NCBI GenBank assembly: GCA_045627885.1
Contig: JAZQOM010000064.1
Coordinates: 1 to 39,410 of the forward strand
Direction: 5' to 3'
DNA: 39,410 nt
DNA from: CALCTE01 sp045627885
GTDB lineage: Bacteria; Bacillota; Clostridia; Oscillospirales; CAG-272
Shown: positions 23,984-32,238 of the stretch, piece after piece
How the letters are laid out: each line of letters begins with the position of its first letter
Position numbering within the stretch: the first letter of the stretch is position 1
Notes under the pieces: model-generated
What the model saw: the letters and a program-made list of their open reading frames with translations, nothing else
The model's database searches: none
Told to the model about the DNA's origin: nothing
Program-made: the position numbers and the translations under genes

Positions 23984-25561
23984 GTGTCACAATCATCAAG
24001 AACAAATAACTCAATAATGAATTTCATAACGGGGTTCGGCGGTAAACTGCTGGAAATCGGCTTAAACTTTATTTCGAGGTCGGTATTCATCTATATACTC
24101 GGCAAATCCTACCTCGGAATAAACGGACTGTTTTCCGATATCCTCACGATGCTTTCGCTGACGGAGCTAGGAATAGATACGGCAATAGTTTTCAGATTAT
24201 ACACCCCCCTTGCCCAAAAAGACGAAAAGCGTGTTCGCCTTTTGATGAAATTCTACCGTCGGGCGTATACAGTCATAGGAATAATAATTCTGTTGCTCGG
24301 GTTATGCGTAATTCCGCTTTTACCGGTTCTTATAAAAGACTACGATTCGCTTGAAAAGCTCGGTATCAACGCAAGTATAATTTATATTCTTTATTTGTTG
24401 CAAACGGTTACATCATATCTGTTTTTCGCATACCGAACCGCAATCGTAACAGCAGACCAAAAAGGCTATAAACTTAGCATATACAATTATATATTTTCAA
24501 CTTTGACTTGCGTCGCTCAGATTTGCGTATTGCTTTTTACAAAAAACTTTATGCTGTATACGGCTTGCGTGATAGTCGTAAAAATAATACACAGTCTTGT
24601 AAACGCAAGAATTTCCAGAAAATTATATCCATACGCTTTTGAGCACGATGACGATTCGCTTGATAGAAGCGAAATTCTCGATATGTTCAAGGATTGCGGC
24701 GCGCTTTTTATTTTCAAAGCCAATGCTGTGGTACTCAAAGCGACGGACAATATGGTGCTAAGCTCATTTATCGGTCTTACGATTGTCGGTATGTATTCAA
24801 ACTATCTGATGATATACAGAACGATTCAGGCGCTTCTCAACCGTTTCTATATGGCAAGCAGCGCCAGCATGGGCAATCTGTATGCCGTTTCGGATATCAA
24901 GAAAAAATATCAGTTTTTCAAAACGATGAACTATATCACCGCCATATTCTACGGAACGGCGTGCGTGGGCATTTCCGTTGTGATAAATGAGTTTATCACA
25001 AATTGGGTAGGCGCGGATTATATAATACCTCAGCCGTTCCCGATGCTAATCGGCATAGAAATATTCTTTGCGGGCTTAAAGACAAATTTATCACAGATTC
25101 GTACTGTTTCCGGAATATTCAGGCAGATGTGGTACAGACCGATTATCGGAATAGTAATAAATATCGTGGTATCTATTGCACTTGTAAAGCCACTAGGCAT
25201 TTACGGTGTAATTATCGGAACAATTTCGGCAGATTTCTTTGCAAACTTTATGGTTGACCCATCAGTCATCTACAAGTACAGCTTCAACAATTATAAGCCA
25301 CTCGGCGACTATTACAAGCAGAACTTTTTGTATTTTGCAATCCTTGCCGCTATAGGCTTTGCGGATTATTATCTGTGCCGCATCGTGCTTCCCGACCTCG
25401 GCTGGTTCTCCGTTATTGTTCATACAATCATTTGCGGAGCAAGCGTACCGCTTGTATTTATACTGCTGTTCAGCAAGACGGAGGAGTTCAAATATCTTCT
25501 CAGCATAATAAAAGGAATTATGAATAAAATCCGCAAAAAAAGCACCCCGAAAGCAAATTGA
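23984..25561 (+). CDS. Wzx-type polysaccharide flippase (MVF/PST family)
   Basis: A 525-residue membrane protein with about 12-14 hydrophobic helices. It starts at GTG 23984, 7 bases after AGAGG. The N-terminal SIMNFITGFGGKLLEIGLNF and SRSVFIYILGKSYLGINGLF, then ILTMLSLTELGIDTAIVF, are characteristic of the oligosaccharide flippases of Firmicutes capsule clusters. It would move undecaprenyl-linked repeat units across the membrane for the EpsG-like polymerase. The basic tail (KGIMNKIRKKSTPKAN) is cytosolic. It separates the two licD/cytidylyltransferase pairs. Confidence 0.9.
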   Translation: MSQSSRTNNSIMNFITGFGGKLLEIGLNFISRSVFIYILGKSYLGINGLFSDILTMLSLTELGIDTAIVFRLYTPLAQKDEKRVRLLMKFYRRAYTVIGIIILLLGLCVIPLLPVLIKDYDSLEKLGINASIIYILYLLQTVTSYLFFAYRTAIVTADQKGYKLSIYNYIFSTLTCVAQICVLLFTKNFMLYTACVIVVKIIHSLVNARISRKLYPYAFEHDDDSLDRSEILDMFKDCGALFIFKANAVVLKATDNMVLSSFIGLTIVGMYSNYLMIYRTIQALLNRFYMASSASMGNLYAVSDIKKKYQFFKTMNYITAIFYGTACVGISVVINEFITNWVGADYIIPQPFPMLIGIEIFFAGLKTNLSQIRTVSGIFRQMWYRPIIGIVINIVVSIALVKPLGIYGVIIGTISADFFANFMVDPSVIYKYSFNNYKPLGDYYKQNFLYFAILAAIGFADYYLCRIVLPDLGWFSVIVHTIICGASVPLVFILLFSKTEEFKYLLSIIKGIMNKIRKKSTPKAN

Positions 25562-25601
25562 CATTTACCGATAAAAATGATATAAAAGGAGCGCACAAGC
25601 T

Positions 25602-26429
25602 ATGAAACCGATTGGTGACATTGAATTAAAACAGATTACACTTGAGATGCTTTGCTGGTTTGATGGTTTTTGTAAAAAGAATGATATCAAGTATTCACTT
25701 GCTTACGGAACATTGCTCGGAGCCGTTCGCCACAAGGGATTTATTCCGTGGGATGACGACTTGGATATTATGCTTATGAGAAGCGAATACGAAAAATTAT
25801 GCAAATTACTAAAAGAAGACCAGTCCGATAAGTATCATTTGATAGCACCTGAAAACGATAAACATTATTTGTATCCGGTAGCAAAGCTTATCGATAAAAG
25901 AACATATTTGGATTTTTACCGCAGATATTACGGTACCGACCTCGGAGTATTTATAGATATATTTCCGATAGATAAAGATATGCAAGATGTAAAATTGCAG
26001 AAAAAACGACGCAAAAAGTTTGAGAAAGCCAATGCCATGATATCTTATGCTACGGCAAAGAATCATAAAAGCAAATCGCCTTTGAAAATCGTGGGATACG
26101 GCATATGTGATTTTGGCTTAAAAATAGTCGGAAAAAGAAGAATCACCGAGCATTTGCTGAAGCTTGCGCAAGTGTATAAAAATAAGCCCTCGGAGCTATA
26201 TAATATTTCGATTCACCGATATGTTTCAAGATGGATTATTGACAGAAAATATATAGATTCTACTGTTGACATTGAGTTTGAAAAAAGAATGTTTCCGGTA
26301 TATGTCGGATACGATATTATTCTCACGAAATTATACGGAAATTATATGACACCTCCGCCGGTCAGCGAACAAAAAGGTCATCATGATTACGAGGCCTATT
26401 GGAAAGATAACATAATAATCGAACAATAA
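25602..26429 (+). CDS. second LicD family phosphotransferase
   Basis: A 275-residue LicD protein: YGTLLGAVRHKGFIPWDDD (residues 35-53) followed by LDIML, DLGVFIDIFPIDKD, and a C-terminal YDIILTKLYGNYMTPPPVSE. It is a divergent paralog of the protein at 22590, not a recent duplicate, since most positions outside the motifs differ. The base composition is more AT-rich than in the genes before 22590. AAAGGAG precedes the ATG. It pairs with the cytidylyltransferase at 26540, suggesting a second, distinct phospho-group is attached. Confidence 0.88.
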   Translation: MKPIGDIELKQITLEMLCWFDGFCKKNDIKYSLAYGTLLGAVRHKGFIPWDDDLDIMLMRSEYEKLCKLLKEDQSDKYHLIAPENDKHYLYPVAKLIDKRTYLDFYRRYYGTDLGVFIDIFPIDKDMQDVKLQKKRRKKFEKANAMISYATAKNHKSKSPLKIVGYGICDFGLKIVGKRRITEHLLKLAQVYKNKPSELYNISIHRYVSRWIIDRKYIDSTVDIEFEKRMFPVYVGYDIILTKLYGNYMTPPPVSEQKGHHDYEAYWKDNIIIEQ

Positions 26430-26539
26430 GAAGCAGGAAAGAACTAAATTTAATTCAGCATTGTTGTGACATTTCGAGCTTGTTACGCTCATGAAATAAA
26501 ATATATACCACTTAATTTTAAATAAAGGACTGCACTGAA

Positions 26540-26968
26540 GTGAAAAAGTATAAAATCGGATACACTCAAGGCGTGTATGATATGTTCCATGTGGGGCATT
26601 TGAATTTGTTAAATCAAGCAAAGGAACATTGCAATTACTTGATTGTGGGTATTAATTCGGATGAATTGGTTCAGTCATATAAAAACAAGACGACAATAAT
26701 AAACGAAAACGACCGCAAGAAAATTGTCGAAAACATAAAAGCCGTAGACAGATGCATCATAGTATCCACTTTGGATAAAATGGAAATTCTAAAAGAAGTT
26801 AAATTTGATGCAGTATTTATCGGCGATGATTGGAAAGGGAATGCGCGCTGGGAGAAAACCAGACAAGACTTATCTCAATTTGGAGTAGATGTGGTATTTT
26901 TGAAGCACACTCCGGACATCAGCAGCACTTTGTTAAGAGGCAAAGAAAAGTATTCTGTTCATGAATAA
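26540..26968 (+). CDS. second TagD-like cytidylyltransferase
   Basis: A 142-residue nucleotidyltransferase with GTG start (AAAGGA about 11 bases upstream). HxGH is H17-V-G-H20 in DMFHVGHLNLL; GDDWKGNARW and PDISSTLLRG complete the family pattern. The latter has lost the Lys of the usual STT/STK motif, so substrate specificity may differ from the copy at 23456. It would form a CDP-linked donor for the LicD protein at 25602. The 110-base gap before it has a small GAGC-TTGTTAC-GCTC hairpin but no clear promoter or terminator. Confidence 0.85.
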   Translation: MKKYKIGYTQGVYDMFHVGHLNLLNQAKEHCNYLIVGINSDELVQSYKNKTTIINENDRKKIVENIKAVDRCIIVSTLDKMEILKEVKFDAVFIGDDWKGNARWEKTRQDLSQFGVDVVFLKHTPDISSTLLRGKEKYSVHE

Positions 26969-26980
26969 GGAGGTAATGTA

Positions 26981-27961
26981 ATGGAACGAGAGTATTATTT
27001 TATTTTGTCAAAAAACATTGACCAGATGGGTTTGCTTAATGATTTGAAAGAAATTCCGAATGTAAAGCTTCACCGCGCAAAAAGATATAAAAAAAAGTCT
27101 CCTGTCGGATTTTTGAAATATTTATTGGGAAAAATCAAATTCGGTGGTCGCGATTGGGGAATATACGATTTCAACAAAGTAAAGTTAAAAAAAGACAAGG
27201 AATATTATGTTGTAGTCGAAAGCGGCAGTATGAATCGATATGAAATAGATTATTTCAAGAAAATCAAGAAGAATAATATACATTTCCTACTGCTGTTATT
27301 AAATTCAATGTCTGCTTCCAGCCCGACTCTTGCAACCGTAAAAAGCTCAGTATTAAGTGATTTTTGGGAAAAGGTTTACACATTCGATAAATATGATGCG
27401 GAAAAATTTGGCTGGGAATATATAGGCATGAGTTGCTTCTCATCTTTGCCTAAATGCAAATCAAATGTCGAGGAAGTATACTCTGCTTATTATGTGGGCG
27501 GATTGAAAGGAAACAGAAACAAGCTTATAATTGATACATGTAAGAAATTGGAAGAGCACGGTATTGATTGCAAATTTGACCTATACGAATATAGAAACGA
27601 TTTGGTTTCTTCAATTGATTTTCCGTTATCGGTTACCATTAATCGCGAATGGATAAGTTATTCTGAAGTATTGGAAAATGTGCAAAAGTCAAATTGTATA
27701 ATTGAAATACTTCAAGAAGGTCAACGCACTCAATCGACGAGATATTTTGAGGCAATATTTTACAACAAAAAGCTATTGTCAAATAATTCGGAACTGACAA
27801 AATTGCCTTTTTATGATGACAGATATATGCGATATTTTAACACCGCTGATGACATTGATATTGATTGGGTTAAATCAAAGGAAGAGGTAAATTATAATTA
27901 TTCCGGCGAGTTTTCATCAAAAAAAATCATTGATCGGATAGAGCAACAAATAAACATATAG
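26981..27961 (+). CDS. unknown protein, possibly a GT-B-like glycosyltransferase
   Basis: A 326-residue soluble protein I do not recognise. The C-terminal half looks like a Rossmann-type donor domain: SAYYVGGLKGNRNKLIIDTCKK, a SYSEVLENVQKSNCIIEIL helix-strand, then EGQRTQSTRYFEAIFYNKKL, where acid, R-YFEA and KLL-NN resemble the acidic-loop region of capsule GT-B enzymes. The first half has KEYYVVVESGSMNRYEIDYF and a hydrophobic strand HFLLLLLNSM. There are no membrane helices or signal peptide. It starts after AGGAGG and is AT-rich like its neighbours. The position between a cytidylyltransferase and rmlA supports a sugar-transfer role; it could instead be a modifying enzyme. Confidence 0.6.
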   Translation: MEREYYFILSKNIDQMGLLNDLKEIPNVKLHRAKRYKKKSPVGFLKYLLGKIKFGGRDWGIYDFNKVKLKKDKEYYVVVESGSMNRYEIDYFKKIKKNNIHFLLLLLNSMSASSPTLATVKSSVLSDFWEKVYTFDKYDAEKFGWEYIGMSCFSSLPKCKSNVEEVYSAYYVGGLKGNRNKLIIDTCKKLEEHGIDCKFDLYEYRNDLVSSIDFPLSVTINREWISYSEVLENVQKSNCIIEILQEGQRTQSTRYFEAIFYNKKLLSNNSELTKLPFYDDRYMRYFNTADDIDIDWVKSKEEVNYNYSGEFSSKKIIDRIEQQINI

Positions 27962-27991
27962 TTTAATAAAATAATAAAAGGATATTAGAAA

Positions 27992-28879
27992 ATGAAAGGT
28001 ATAATTCTTGCCGGAGGCGCGGGCACACGCCTGTACCCGCTTACTATGGTTACATCTAAACAATTACTCCCGATATATGACAAACCTATGATATATTATC
28101 CTTTGAGTACGCTTATGCTTGCGGGAATTAAAGATATACTGATAATTTCAACGCCAACGGACACGCCGCGATTTGAATCGCTTTTAGGCGACGGAAGTCA
28201 GTTCGGCTTATCGCTCTCATATAAAATTCAGCCATCTCCGGACGGACTTGCACAGGCGTTTATACTTGGCGAGGAGTTCTTAAACGGAGAAGCGGGAGCG
28301 ATGATTCTCGGGGACAATATTTTCTATGGAAACGGTTTTTCCAAAATTCTCAAATTCGCAGTTGATAACGCAACAGTTAATCATCGCGCCACGGTATTCG
28401 GATATTATGTGCCGGATCCGGAGCGATTCGGAGTTGTTGAATTTGATGAGAACGGACAAGCAATAAGCATTGAAGAAAAGCCGAAAAATCCAAAGTCAAA
28501 TTATGCAGTTACCGGATTGTATTTCTATCCTGCCGGAGTATCCGATAAAGCAAAAAGCGTTAAGCCGTCTCCGAGAGGCGAATTGGAGATTACTACATTA
28601 AATGATATCTATTTGGAATCCGGATTATTGGATGTTCAGCTTCTCGGTCGCGGATTTGCGTGGCTTGATACCGGCACAATGGATAGTCTCGTCGAAGCTG
28701 CAGATTTTGTTCAAATGGTTCAAAAGCGTCAGAGTGTGGTGATTTCCGCTCCCGAAGAAATTGCATATAAAAACAATTGGATTGATAAAGACACCTTAAT
28801 TGCTTCTGCCGAAAAATACGGAAAGTCTCCTTATGGCGCTCATCTCAGAGCAGTATCGAAAGGGAAGGTAATATATTGA
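27992..28879 (+). CDS. rmlA: glucose-1-phosphate thymidylyltransferase
   Basis: A 295-residue RmlA/RfbA. It joins dTTP and glucose-1-phosphate to give dTDP-glucose. Motifs: the nucleotide-binding LAGGAGTRLYPLT (residues 6-18), SKQLLPIYDKPMIYYPL, LGDNIFYG, ERFGVVEFDENG, IEEKPKNPKSNYAVTGLYFY and GRGFAWLDTGT. The length is normal for the long RmlA form that has a C-terminal allosteric segment. The stop overlaps the rmlC start (TGATG), so the two are translationally coupled. Confidence 0.95.
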   Translation: MKGIILAGGAGTRLYPLTMVTSKQLLPIYDKPMIYYPLSTLMLAGIKDILIISTPTDTPRFESLLGDGSQFGLSLSYKIQPSPDGLAQAFILGEEFLNGEAGAMILGDNIFYGNGFSKILKFAVDNATVNHRATVFGYYVPDPERFGVVEFDENGQAISIEEKPKNPKSNYAVTGLYFYPAGVSDKAKSVKPSPRGELEITTLNDIYLESGLLDVQLLGRGFAWLDTGTMDSLVEAADFVQMVQKRQSVVISAPEEIAYKNNWIDKDTLIASAEKYGKSPYGAHLRAVSKGKVIY

Positions 28880-29430
28880 TGGGCAATTTTTTGTTTACAG
28901 AGACAAAGATAAAAGGTGTGTATATAATTGATGTAAAGACATTCGGAGACGAGCGTGGCTATTTCATGGAAACATATAAAGAAACGGATTTTAATAACGC
29001 CGGTCTTAATTTTACTTTTGTTCAAGACAATCAATCTTCATCTCGTAAAGGCGTGCTTCGCGGTCTGCATTATCAAAAGACTTTTCCTCAGGCAAAGCTT
29101 GTTCGTGTAATAAAGGGAGAGGTTTTCGATGTGGCTGTCGATTTAAGAAAGGATTCCGACACATACGGTAAATGGGTGGGAGTTCTTCTTTCGGAAGAAA
29201 ATCACAGGCAGTTTATGATACCACGCGGTTTTGCACACGGATTTTTGGTAGTATCCGACTATGCTGAGTTTGCCTATAAATGCGATGAGTTTTATCATCC
29301 TGAGGATGAAGGCGGAATTATTTGGAATGATTCGGATATAGGCATAGAATGGCCTGATGTCGGGGAATTGATTTTAAGCGAGAAAGACAAAAACCATTTG
29401 AGTTTTGCAGAAACAAAAATCAGTTTTTGA
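28879..29430 (+). CDS. rmlC: dTDP-4-dehydrorhamnose 3,5-epimerase
   Basis: A 183-residue cupin of the RmlC type, starting at the ATG that shares bases with the rmlA stop. It has DERGYFMETY (24-33), QDNQSSSRKGVLRGLHYQ with the catalytic base H64, VFDVAVDLRKDS, and FMIPRGFAHGFLV. It epimerises C3 and C5 of dTDP-4-keto-6-deoxyglucose. The presence of the HYQ base and the DLR strand points to a true 3,5-epimerase rather than a 3,4-ketoisomerase of the FdtA type. The gene order rmlA-rmlC-rmlB has no rmlD in the window. Confidence 0.93.
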   Translation: MGNFLFTETKIKGVYIIDVKTFGDERGYFMETYKETDFNNAGLNFTFVQDNQSSSRKGVLRGLHYQKTFPQAKLVRVIKGEVFDVAVDLRKDSDTYGKWVGVLLSEENHRQFMIPRGFAHGFLVVSDYAEFAYKCDEFYHPEDEGGIIWNDSDIGIEWPDVGELILSEKDKNHLSFAETKISF

Positions 29431-29441
29431 TAGGAGAAGTT

Positions 29442-30461
29442 ATGACTATTCTTGTTACCGGCGGCGCCGGATTTATAGGCTCTAATTTCGTATACTTGAT
29501 TCTTGAAGAGCGTCCCGAGTGGAAAGTTGTGTGTGTAGATGCACTCACTTATGCAGCCAACATTCATACTCTGAATAAGGCTATGGGCAATCCAAATTTC
29601 AAATTTTATAAAGAAGATATTCGCAATCGAAATGAAATCTACAAGATTTTTGAGGCAGAAAAGCCGGATGTTGTTGTTAACTTTGCGGCAGAAAGTCATG
29701 TTGACCGTTCTATTGAAAACCCTGGTATTTTCTTGGAAACAAATATACTCGGTACACAAGTTATGATGGATGCTTGCCGACAATACGGAATTAAAAGATT
29801 CCATCAAGTCGGCACAGATGAGGTCTACGGAGACCTGCCGATTGACAGACCGGATTTGTTTTTCCACGAAGACACTCCGATACATACATCAAGCCCGTAC
29901 AGCACTTCAAAGGCGGCCGCCGATTTGTTAACACTTGCATATCACAGAACTTATGGACTGCCTGTTACAATAAGTCGTTGCTCCAATAATTACGGTCCGT
30001 ATCAGTTTCCGGAAAAACTGATTCCGCTTATGATAAATAACGCAAGCCATGATAAAGCGTTGCCTGTTTACGGGCAAGGCTTAAATGTAAGAGATTGGCT
30101 TTATGTTAAAGACCATTGTTACGGAATTCTTGCTGTTCTTGAAAAAGGAAAAGCCGGAGAGGTATACAATCTCGGAGGACATAACGAAAAAGCAAATATA
30201 GATATTGTAAAAATAATTCTCAAAGAGCTCGGCAAGCCTGAATCGTTGATTACTTATGTTACCGATAGAAAAGGACATGACCAGCGTTATGCGATTGACC
30301 CGAGTAAAGCAAACAAAGAACTCGGATGGGGGCCAACCACAATGTTTTCCGACGGTATTAAGTTGACAATCCGATGGTATAAGGATAATATGGATTGGAT
30401 GGATGAATGCACATCGGGAGAGTATATGAAATACTACGAAGAAATGTACGGAGACAGATGA
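29442..30461 (+). CDS. rmlB: dTDP-glucose 4,6-dehydratase
   Basis: A 339-residue extended SDR that makes dTDP-4-keto-6-deoxyglucose. ATG 29442 has AGGAGA 5 bases upstream. It has the NAD loop VTGGAGFIGSNF (5-16), FAAESHVDRSI (81-91), GTDEVYGDL (124-132, with the catalytic Asp-Glu), Y153-xxx-K157 in PYSTSK, and SNNYGPYQFPEKLIPL, all typical of RmlB. In this order its product can flow to RmlC or to the aminotransferase encoded two genes downstream. Confidence 0.95.
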   Translation: MTILVTGGAGFIGSNFVYLILEERPEWKVVCVDALTYAANIHTLNKAMGNPNFKFYKEDIRNRNEIYKIFEAEKPDVVVNFAAESHVDRSIENPGIFLETNILGTQVMMDACRQYGIKRFHQVGTDEVYGDLPIDRPDLFFHEDTPIHTSSPYSTSKAAADLLTLAYHRTYGLPVTISRCSNNYGPYQFPEKLIPLMINNASHDKALPVYGQGLNVRDWLYVKDHCYGILAVLEKGKAGEVYNLGGHNEKANIDIVKIILKELGKPESLITYVTDRKGHDQRYAIDPSKANKELGWGPTTMFSDGIKLTIRWYKDNMDWMDECTSGEYMKYYEEMYGDR

Positions 30462-30462
30462 T

Positions 30463-30987
30463 ATGAACCACAACTTTTCTTTTATGGATGGTGAATTGAT
30501 TCTTCGACCACTTTCGTTTAATGATTTGGAGCCGCTTCGAAAACTCAGAAATCGCGCAGAAAATAGGATCTGGTTTTTTCATAACAATCAAATTGATGCT
30601 GACAGTCAAAAGAAGTGGTATGGAGAGTATTTGAATAAAGCAAATGATTATATGTTTTCGGTTTTTTTAGCAAACAATCCCGAGGAGTTTGTCGGAGCGA
30701 TTGCAATATATGATTACAATTCGGACAGTAATTGCTATGAAGTCGGCAGATTGATGCTTGATTCGAAAAAAATGCCGAGAAAACATATGAGCTTTGAGGT
30801 AGTAAATGCCGTATGCAATATAGCGTATAAATATTTGGGAGAGGATGTATCACTAAAAGCGGAAGTGTATGCAGACAATTCTCGCTCAATGAACGCATTT
30901 GTTTCTAATGGATTTTCAGAAGCGGACAACAAATACATTAACAACAAATCAGTTAAAACACTAATAAAAGCACAACATAACGATTAA
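30463..30987 (+). CDS. GNAT-type acetyltransferase, possible sugar N-acetyltransferase
   Basis: A 174-residue GNAT-fold protein: LILRPLSFNDLEPLRKLRN at the N-terminus, IWFFHNNQID, FVGAIAIYDYN, CYEVGRLMLDSKKMPRKHMS, and the C-terminal EVYADNSRSMNAFVSNGF. The acetyl-CoA loop lacks the textbook RxxGxG, having KMPRKH instead, as in the PseH/WecD-like subgroup. Placed between rmlB and a DegT aminotransferase, it would most simply N-acetylate the amino sugar made by the latter. It starts one base after the rmlB stop. Confidence 0.75.
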   Translation: MNHNFSFMDGELILRPLSFNDLEPLRKLRNRAENRIWFFHNNQIDADSQKKWYGEYLNKANDYMFSVFLANNPEEFVGAIAIYDYNSDSNCYEVGRLMLDSKKMPRKHMSFEVVNAVCNIAYKYLGEDVSLKAEVYADNSRSMNAFVSNGFSEADNKYINNKSVKTLIKAQHND

Positions 30988-30999
30988 AGGAGAATGATT

Positions 31000-32127
31000 A
31001 TGGCGATTCAAGTTTTAAAGCCTAAGTTTCATATTGAGGAATGCTTAGCCTCCGTTCGCGAATGCCTTGAAAAGGGCTGGACTGGAATGGGATTCAAGAC
31101 GGTTGAGTTTGAAGAAGAGTGGAAAAAATATACTGGGCACAAGCACGCATATTATCTCAACTCGAATACCGTCGGCTTGCATCTTGCAGTTAAAATCTTA
31201 AAAATGGAAAATGGTTGGAAAGACGGAGACGAAATAATTACTACACCCATCACATTTGTTTCTACGAACCATGCCATTATGTATGAAAATCTTCAGCCTG
31301 TTTTTGCCGATGTGGATGAATATCTTTGCTTAAACCCGGACGATGTTGAAAAGAAAATTACCGACAAAACCAAAGCGGTTATTTTTGTTGGCTATGGCGG
31401 ACGCGTCGGACAACTCAAAAAAATAATTGCTATTTGCAAAAAGCATTGCTTGAAGCTAATACTTGATGCGGCGCATATGTCGGGAACAAGAGTTGAGGGA
31501 GTTTGCCCGGGAATATGGGATGGCATTGATGTTACGGTATATTCTTTCCAAGCTGTTAAAAATCTTGCCACTGGCGACAGCGGAATGATTTGCTGGTCGG
31601 ATAGTAAGTATGCGGACTTGACAAAAAAACTCGCTTGGTGCGGAATTGATAAGGATACTTACGCGCGTTCTAACAAAGGCACATACGCATGGAAATACGA
31701 TATTGATTATGTTGGCTACAAATATAACGGAAATGCCATTATGGCAGCCATAGCATTGACTCAATTAAAATATCTTGATGAAGAAAATTCAAGACGGCGC
31801 GAAATTGTAAAAATGTACAATGATGGATTTAAGAATAACTCCAGGATAAGTATTATTCCCGCACCTTATGCTGATGAATGCGCATATCATTTATACGAGC
31901 TTGTTGTGCCTGACAGAGAAGACCTTCTTAATAAACTTTCTTCAGTCGGAATAAACTGCGGCGTACACTATCGAGATAATACCGAGTATAAAGTATACGA
32001 GTTCGGGCGTGGAACTTGCCCTAAAGCTCACGAAATCAGCCAGCATTTGATTACAATGCCGCTTCATATGTGGCTTACAAATGAAGATATAAATAATATT
32101 ATACAAAATGTCAACAGATTTGTTTGA
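31000..32127 (+). CDS. DegT/DnrJ/EryC1/StrS-family sugar aminotransferase
   Basis: A 375-residue PLP enzyme. I choose ATG 31000 because AAAGGAG ends 7 bases before it; ATG 30994 is too close. It has WTGMGFKTVEFEEEW, NSNTVGLHLAVKIL, DEIITTPITFVST, the PLP-binding LDAAHM (D156, H159), and the Schiff-base lysine K187 in SFQAVKNLATGDSGM. The family converts ketosugar nucleotides into aminosugars with glutamate. With rmlABC upstream, the expected substrate is a dTDP-4-keto-6-deoxyhexose. Whether the C4 amine is formed before or after 3,5-epimerisation cannot be told from sequence. Confidence 0.88.
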   Translation: MAIQVLKPKFHIEECLASVRECLEKGWTGMGFKTVEFEEEWKKYTGHKHAYYLNSNTVGLHLAVKILKMENGWKDGDEIITTPITFVSTNHAIMYENLQPVFADVDEYLCLNPDDVEKKITDKTKAVIFVGYGGRVGQLKKIIAICKKHCLKLILDAAHMSGTRVEGVCPGIWDGIDVTVYSFQAVKNLATGDSGMICWSDSKYADLTKKLAWCGIDKDTYARSNKGTYAWKYDIDYVGYKYNGNAIMAAIALTQLKYLDEENSRRREIVKMYNDGFKNNSRISIIPAPYADECAYHLYELVVPDREDLLNKLSSVGINCGVHYRDNTEYKVYEFGRGTCPKAHEISQHLITMPLHMWLTNEDINNIIQNVNRFV

Positions 32128-32238
32128 TATATAATAATACTGCACCGACACAGCTTAATTAAAGTCGCATCAAATCGAATAATATACTGAACAATGATAA
32201 AGGCTACACTTTAACGGCAATAGTGTAAAGGAATTAGA

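Noticed and set aside
26466..26520. Possible promoter before the second cytidylyltransferase
   Set aside because: TTGTTA and TAAAAT are present but only 11 bases apart, which does not fit a sigma-A promoter.
29295..29885. 196-codon minus-strand open frame across rmlC and rmlB
   Set aside because: Both rml genes on the plus strand are complete with all catalytic motifs; the antisense frame has none.
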